This document shows, one piece after another, positions 43,495-46,627 of a DNA stretch of 46,627 bases (the stretch's first letter is position 1; each line of letters opens with the position of its first letter). The notes beneath the pieces were generated by a model, which saw only the letters and a list, made by a program, of their open reading frames with translations, was not told the DNA's origin and did not search any database. The position numbers and the translations under genes are program-made. Source of the DNA: Actinomycetales bacterium (GTDB lineage: Bacteria; Actinomycetota; Actinomycetes; Actinomycetales; Microbacteriaceae); assembly GCA_015654575.1 (NCBI GenBank), contig JAATGR010000146.1, positions 1-46,627 on the forward strand, given 5' to 3'.

Positions 43495-44415
43495 TCAGAA
43501 GACGAACTCCATGAGGTCGACACCGAGCGTGCGGAAGGCCTCGTGGACGCGCAGCCGATGAGCGATCGATAGATCGTCGAAACAGACGAACAGGGCGTAC
43601 GCCGCGCCCGCGCGAGGTCCCGCGAGAACCCCCGCCTCCGCCCGCACACCGACGGCGCGCCCCGTCTTGTTCACGAACAGCAGCCCGTGCTCGTCGTCAT
43701 CGTGCCCGAAGGGGTCGAGGCCTGTCGCCGAGGCCACGAGCGAGAGATCGTTCCCGAAGCTCAGCCACTCCGACACCTGCGCGCTGACGGCGGGGCTGAC
43801 GACATCGGCGTTCACCAGGGAGGCGAACAGCCGCGCATACTCGCGGGCCGAGCCGACCGCGACATGCGGCGCATCATCCGGCCCCCGGCGATCGCGGAAG
43901 CTGTCCATGAGGGCGGATCGCGTCAGCCCCAGATCGTCGATCCGCGCCCGAACCGCGGGAAGCCCCACCCTGGCCAGCAACGCGTTGGCGGCAAGCGGGT
44001 CTCCGGCCGATGCCGCGAGCACGGCGAGGTCGGCCAGTGGCAGCGCCGGCGCCAACAGATGCCGCCACAGCCCGGAGGCGCCCACCGGATCCAGCGTCTC
44101 CTTCTCGACGATCTCAAGCGGGCTCAGCTCACCCGATTCGAACCTCGCCGCCGTCTCTATCAGCAGCGGCACGATCCCCAGGCCGGCGATCGGCATGCTC
44201 GTGATGTCGTCGCCGACGAGGAGCTCCGCACCGCCGTCGAGGTCATCGACGCGTACCGAGACCTGCATGCCGCTCTCGGCGACACCTTCCAGCGCCTTCA
44301 TCGTGGAGGTGAACGAACGCCGTCCCGCGCCCGACCGGCGCGGCCTGCGGGTGCCGCCACGGTTTGCGCGGCGCGCCGCATCCGTCCCTCGGGTCGGCTC
44401 CGACGGCGTGGACAC
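43495..44415 (-). CDS. class A beta-lactamase-like / serine hydrolase fold protein (possibly non-catalytic)
   Basis: SVRVDDLDGGAELLVGDDITSMPIAGLGIVPLLIETAARFESGEL...LALANALLAR-type helices...GLLFVNKTGRAVGVRAEAGVLAGPRAGAAYALFV; KTG box present, SxxK not evident. Confidence 0.75.
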   Translation of the reverse strand: MSTPSEPTRGTDAARRANRGGTRRPRRSGAGRRSFTSTMKALEGVAESGMQVSVRVDDLDGGAELLVGDDITSMPIAGLGIVPLLIETAARFESGELSPLEIVEKETLDPVGASGLWRHLLAPALPLADLAVLAASAGDPLAANALLARVGLPAVRARIDDLGLTRSALMDSFRDRRGPDDAPHVAVGSAREYARLFASLVNADVVSPAVSAQVSEWLSFGNDLSLVASATGLDPFGHDDDEHGLLFVNKTGRAVGVRAEAGVLAGPRAGAAYALFVCFDDLSIAHRLRVHEAFRTLGVDLMEFVF

Positions 44416-44493
44416 GGTGCTTCCTTCCGATTCGATACGGACGATCTCGCGGGCGTGCGGGCGGGCGGGCGCAGCGTTAAGCGACGGACGGAC

Positions 44494-46569
44494 TCACCAG
44501 ATGGTGACGCGCTCACCCGGCGCAAGCCACAGCGCGTCAGCCTCGGTCACCCCGAACGCGTCGTAGAACGCGTCGATGTTACGCACGATCTGGTTGCACC
44601 GGAACTCATTCGGAGAGTGCGGGTCGATCGTCAGCAGACGGAGCGTCTCGGCTTCCCGTCCCTTCTGCTGCCAGACCTGCGCCCAGCTCAGCAGCAGGCG
44701 CTGGATGCCGGAGAGCCCGTCGATCGTCTTGCCGACGGGGGCGACGGCCGGTTCTGAATCAGATTCGATGTCGGTGTCCGGGGCCGCCTCCGTGTCTGCC
44801 TCCGCACCCGGCTCGATGCCCGGTCCGGTGTCGGCCTCCGCGCCGTCAGAGCGGGCGAGCGCGAGCCCGTACGCCCGGATCGCGATGCCGAGGCCCCCCA
44901 GATCGCCGATGTTCTCGCCGATCGTCAACGCGCCGTTGACGTGGTGCTCCGGCGAGAGTCCCTCGGGCACGAGCGCGTCGTATTGCTCGATGAGACTTCT
45001 GGTGCGCGCCTCGAAGGCGGTGCGATCGGCATCCGTCCACCAGTCGCGCAGCGAGCCGTCGCCGTCGAAGCGGCTTCCCTGATCGTCGAAGCCGTGCCCG
45101 ATCTCGTGTCCGATCACGGCGCCGATGCCGCCGTAGTTGGCCGCCGCATCCCGGTCGGCGTCGAAGAACGGATACTGCAGGATCGCGGCAGGGAACACGA
45201 TCTCGTTCATGAGCGGGTTGTAGTAGGCGTTCACCGTCTGCGGCGTCATCAGCCACTCGTCACGGTCGATGGGCCGGCCGACTTTTCCGAGCTGCCGGTC
45301 GTGCTCGTGCACGTGGGTGCGACGCACGTTGCCGACGAGATCGGCCGCGTCGATCTCGAGGCCTTCGTAGTCGCGCCACGACACCGGGTAGCCGATCTTG
45401 GGGGTGAAGGCGTCGAGCTTGGCGCGCGCGCGCTCGCGGGTCTCGGGGCTCATCCACTCGAGCCGAGCGATCGACTCCCGGTAGGCCGCGATGAGGTCGC
45501 CGACGAGTTCATCCATCGCCTCCTTCGCCGCCGGCGGGAAGTGCCGCTCGACGTAGACCTTGCCGATGGCCTCGCCGAGGGCCGCCTCGACGAGGCCCAC
45601 CCCGCGCTTCCACCGGTCGCGGTTGACGGGCACACCGGTCAGCTGCGTGCCATAGAACGTGAAGTTCTCGGCGACGAAATCGTCGGACAGGAACGCGGCC
45701 GCCGCATGCACGACCTTGAAACGCAGCCACGCCTTCCAGTCTTCAAGGCGCTCCTCGATCAGCAGCGTCCCGAGTCCTTCGAGGAAGCTCGGCTGCGAGA
45801 CGACCGCCTCCGCCAGCGCGTCCGAATGGGACGGGGCGACCGCCTCCCGCCAGGGGAGCAGATCGACGCCGGCGAGCGCGACGACCTCGTCCCAGCCCTT
45901 GAGGTTGTAGGTCGCGACCGCATCCCGGCTGCGCACGTTGTCCCAGTGGTGCGTGGCGAGCTCGGTCTCCAGCGCGACGACGCGATCGGCGGCGGCATCC
46001 GGGTCCGGGATGCCCGCGAGGGCCAGGATCCGCTCGATGTGGGTGCGATAGGCGACCCGCGTCTCCTGGAACGACTCGAGCCGGTAGTAGCTCTCGTCCG
46101 GCATGGTCAGCCCCGACTGCAGCAGGAACGGCACATACCGCTGAGGATTTCCCGGATCGGGCTCGACGTAGAGGTCGATGATGCCCCCGACGCCCTCGCG
46201 CTCGAGCTCGCCGACGGTGCGCAGGAGCGAGGGGATCGAGTCGACGGCTTCGACGCGCGCCAGCTGGTCGCACAGCGGCTCGGCGCCGATCTCGGTGATG
46301 CGCGACGTGTCCATGAAGCTCGTGAACAGGTCGCCGATCTTGCGCGCCTCGGTGCCGGGATCGGCCTCCTGTGACTGCTCCACGATCTCTCGCACGTGCT
46401 TCTCAGCCTGCTCGGCCAGCAGGTGGAACGACCCCCATCGGGCCTTGTCGTCGGGGATCTCGGTGCGGGCGATCCAGTTGCCGTTGACGTAGCGGAACAG
46501 GTCGTCCTGGGGCCGGATGCTGTCGCTCAGATCGTCGAGCGCCAGACCGGAACGGGGAGAGTCGGTCAT
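44494..46569 (-). CDS. M13 family (neprilysin/PepO-like) metallopeptidase
   Basis: 691 aa; VIGHEIGHGFDDQGSRFDGDGSLRDWWT, VNAYYNPLMNEIVFPAAILQ, ENIGDLGGLGIAIRAY, ERVTIW C-terminus. Confidence 0.95.
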   Translation of the reverse strand: MTDSPRSGLALDDLSDSIRPQDDLFRYVNGNWIARTEIPDDKARWGSFHLLAEQAEKHVREIVEQSQEADPGTEARKIGDLFTSFMDTSRITEIGAEPLCDQLARVEAVDSIPSLLRTVGELEREGVGGIIDLYVEPDPGNPQRYVPFLLQSGLTMPDESYYRLESFQETRVAYRTHIERILALAGIPDPDAAADRVVALETELATHHWDNVRSRDAVATYNLKGWDEVVALAGVDLLPWREAVAPSHSDALAEAVVSQPSFLEGLGTLLIEERLEDWKAWLRFKVVHAAAAFLSDDFVAENFTFYGTQLTGVPVNRDRWKRGVGLVEAALGEAIGKVYVERHFPPAAKEAMDELVGDLIAAYRESIARLEWMSPETRERARAKLDAFTPKIGYPVSWRDYEGLEIDAADLVGNVRRTHVHEHDRQLGKVGRPIDRDEWLMTPQTVNAYYNPLMNEIVFPAAILQYPFFDADRDAAANYGGIGAVIGHEIGHGFDDQGSRFDGDGSLRDWWTDADRTAFEARTRSLIEQYDALVPEGLSPEHHVNGALTIGENIGDLGGLGIAIRAYGLALARSDGAEADTGPGIEPGAEADTEAAPDTDIESDSEPAVAPVGKTIDGLSGIQRLLLSWAQVWQQKGREAETLRLLTIDPHSPNEFRCNQIVRNIDAFYDAFGVTEADALWLAPGERVTIW

Positions 46570-46627
46570 GCGATCCAGGATATGCCGCCCGGCTGCGGGA
46601 CCGCCCCGTCCGGGCGCGTCGCGTCAC

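Noticed and set aside
44941-46374. 477-aa plus-strand ORF
   Set aside because: Antisense to the M13 peptidase; shadow ORF.
1-46627. CRISPR arrays, tRNA/rRNA genes, transposases, prophage or integrase genes
   Set aside because: None recognised in either strand; the repeats seen are hairpins or low-copy elements, not spaced CRISPR repeats.

Overview
High-GC actinobacterial chromosome segment, Microbacterium/Microbacteriaceae-like by protein and gene-order character. Taxonomy is inferred and was not searched. About 35 protein-coding genes are supportable. I saw no rRNA or tRNA genes, CRISPR array, prophage or intact transposon. Main blocks, left to right: N-terminus of a DEAD-box helicase (cut by the window edge); aldose epimerase; DUF998-like membrane protein; RND efflux permease; paired crcB fluoride channels divergent from a DUF4097/PadR pair; UspA; DUF3073; purF/purM; a heme-uptake (HtaA/HmuTUV) locus with DtxR-like boxes; SCP-like protein; purD; cydAB followed by a BlaI-type repressor and an M56 (BlaR-like) protease; an LLM monooxygenase divergent from a CitE-like lyase, a YrdC-like protein and an MFS transporter; an aromatic-catabolism cluster; MetE-like protein; sugar ABC/ROK/LacI operon; degenerate class-A beta-lactamase fold protein; M13 peptidase. 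The strongest discovery candidate is the aromatic cluster. It has a MobA-like hydroxylase, a two-domain type I (VOC) extradiol dioxygenase and the 4-oxalomesaconate hydratase/tautomerase/aldolase set. It lacks the dehydrogenase and lactonase expected for protocatechuate 4,5-cleavage, which suggests a trihydroxybenzoate (gallate-type) route using a non-canonical dioxygenase. A 12-bp motif is shared, in opposite orientation, by the two plus-strand promoter regions of this cluster. Other notable items are a BlaI/M56 module next to cytochrome bd with a dyad array upstream of cydA, palindromic operators between crcB and DUF4097-padR, a codon-usage mosaic inside the large HtaA protein, and several long perfect inverted repeats.
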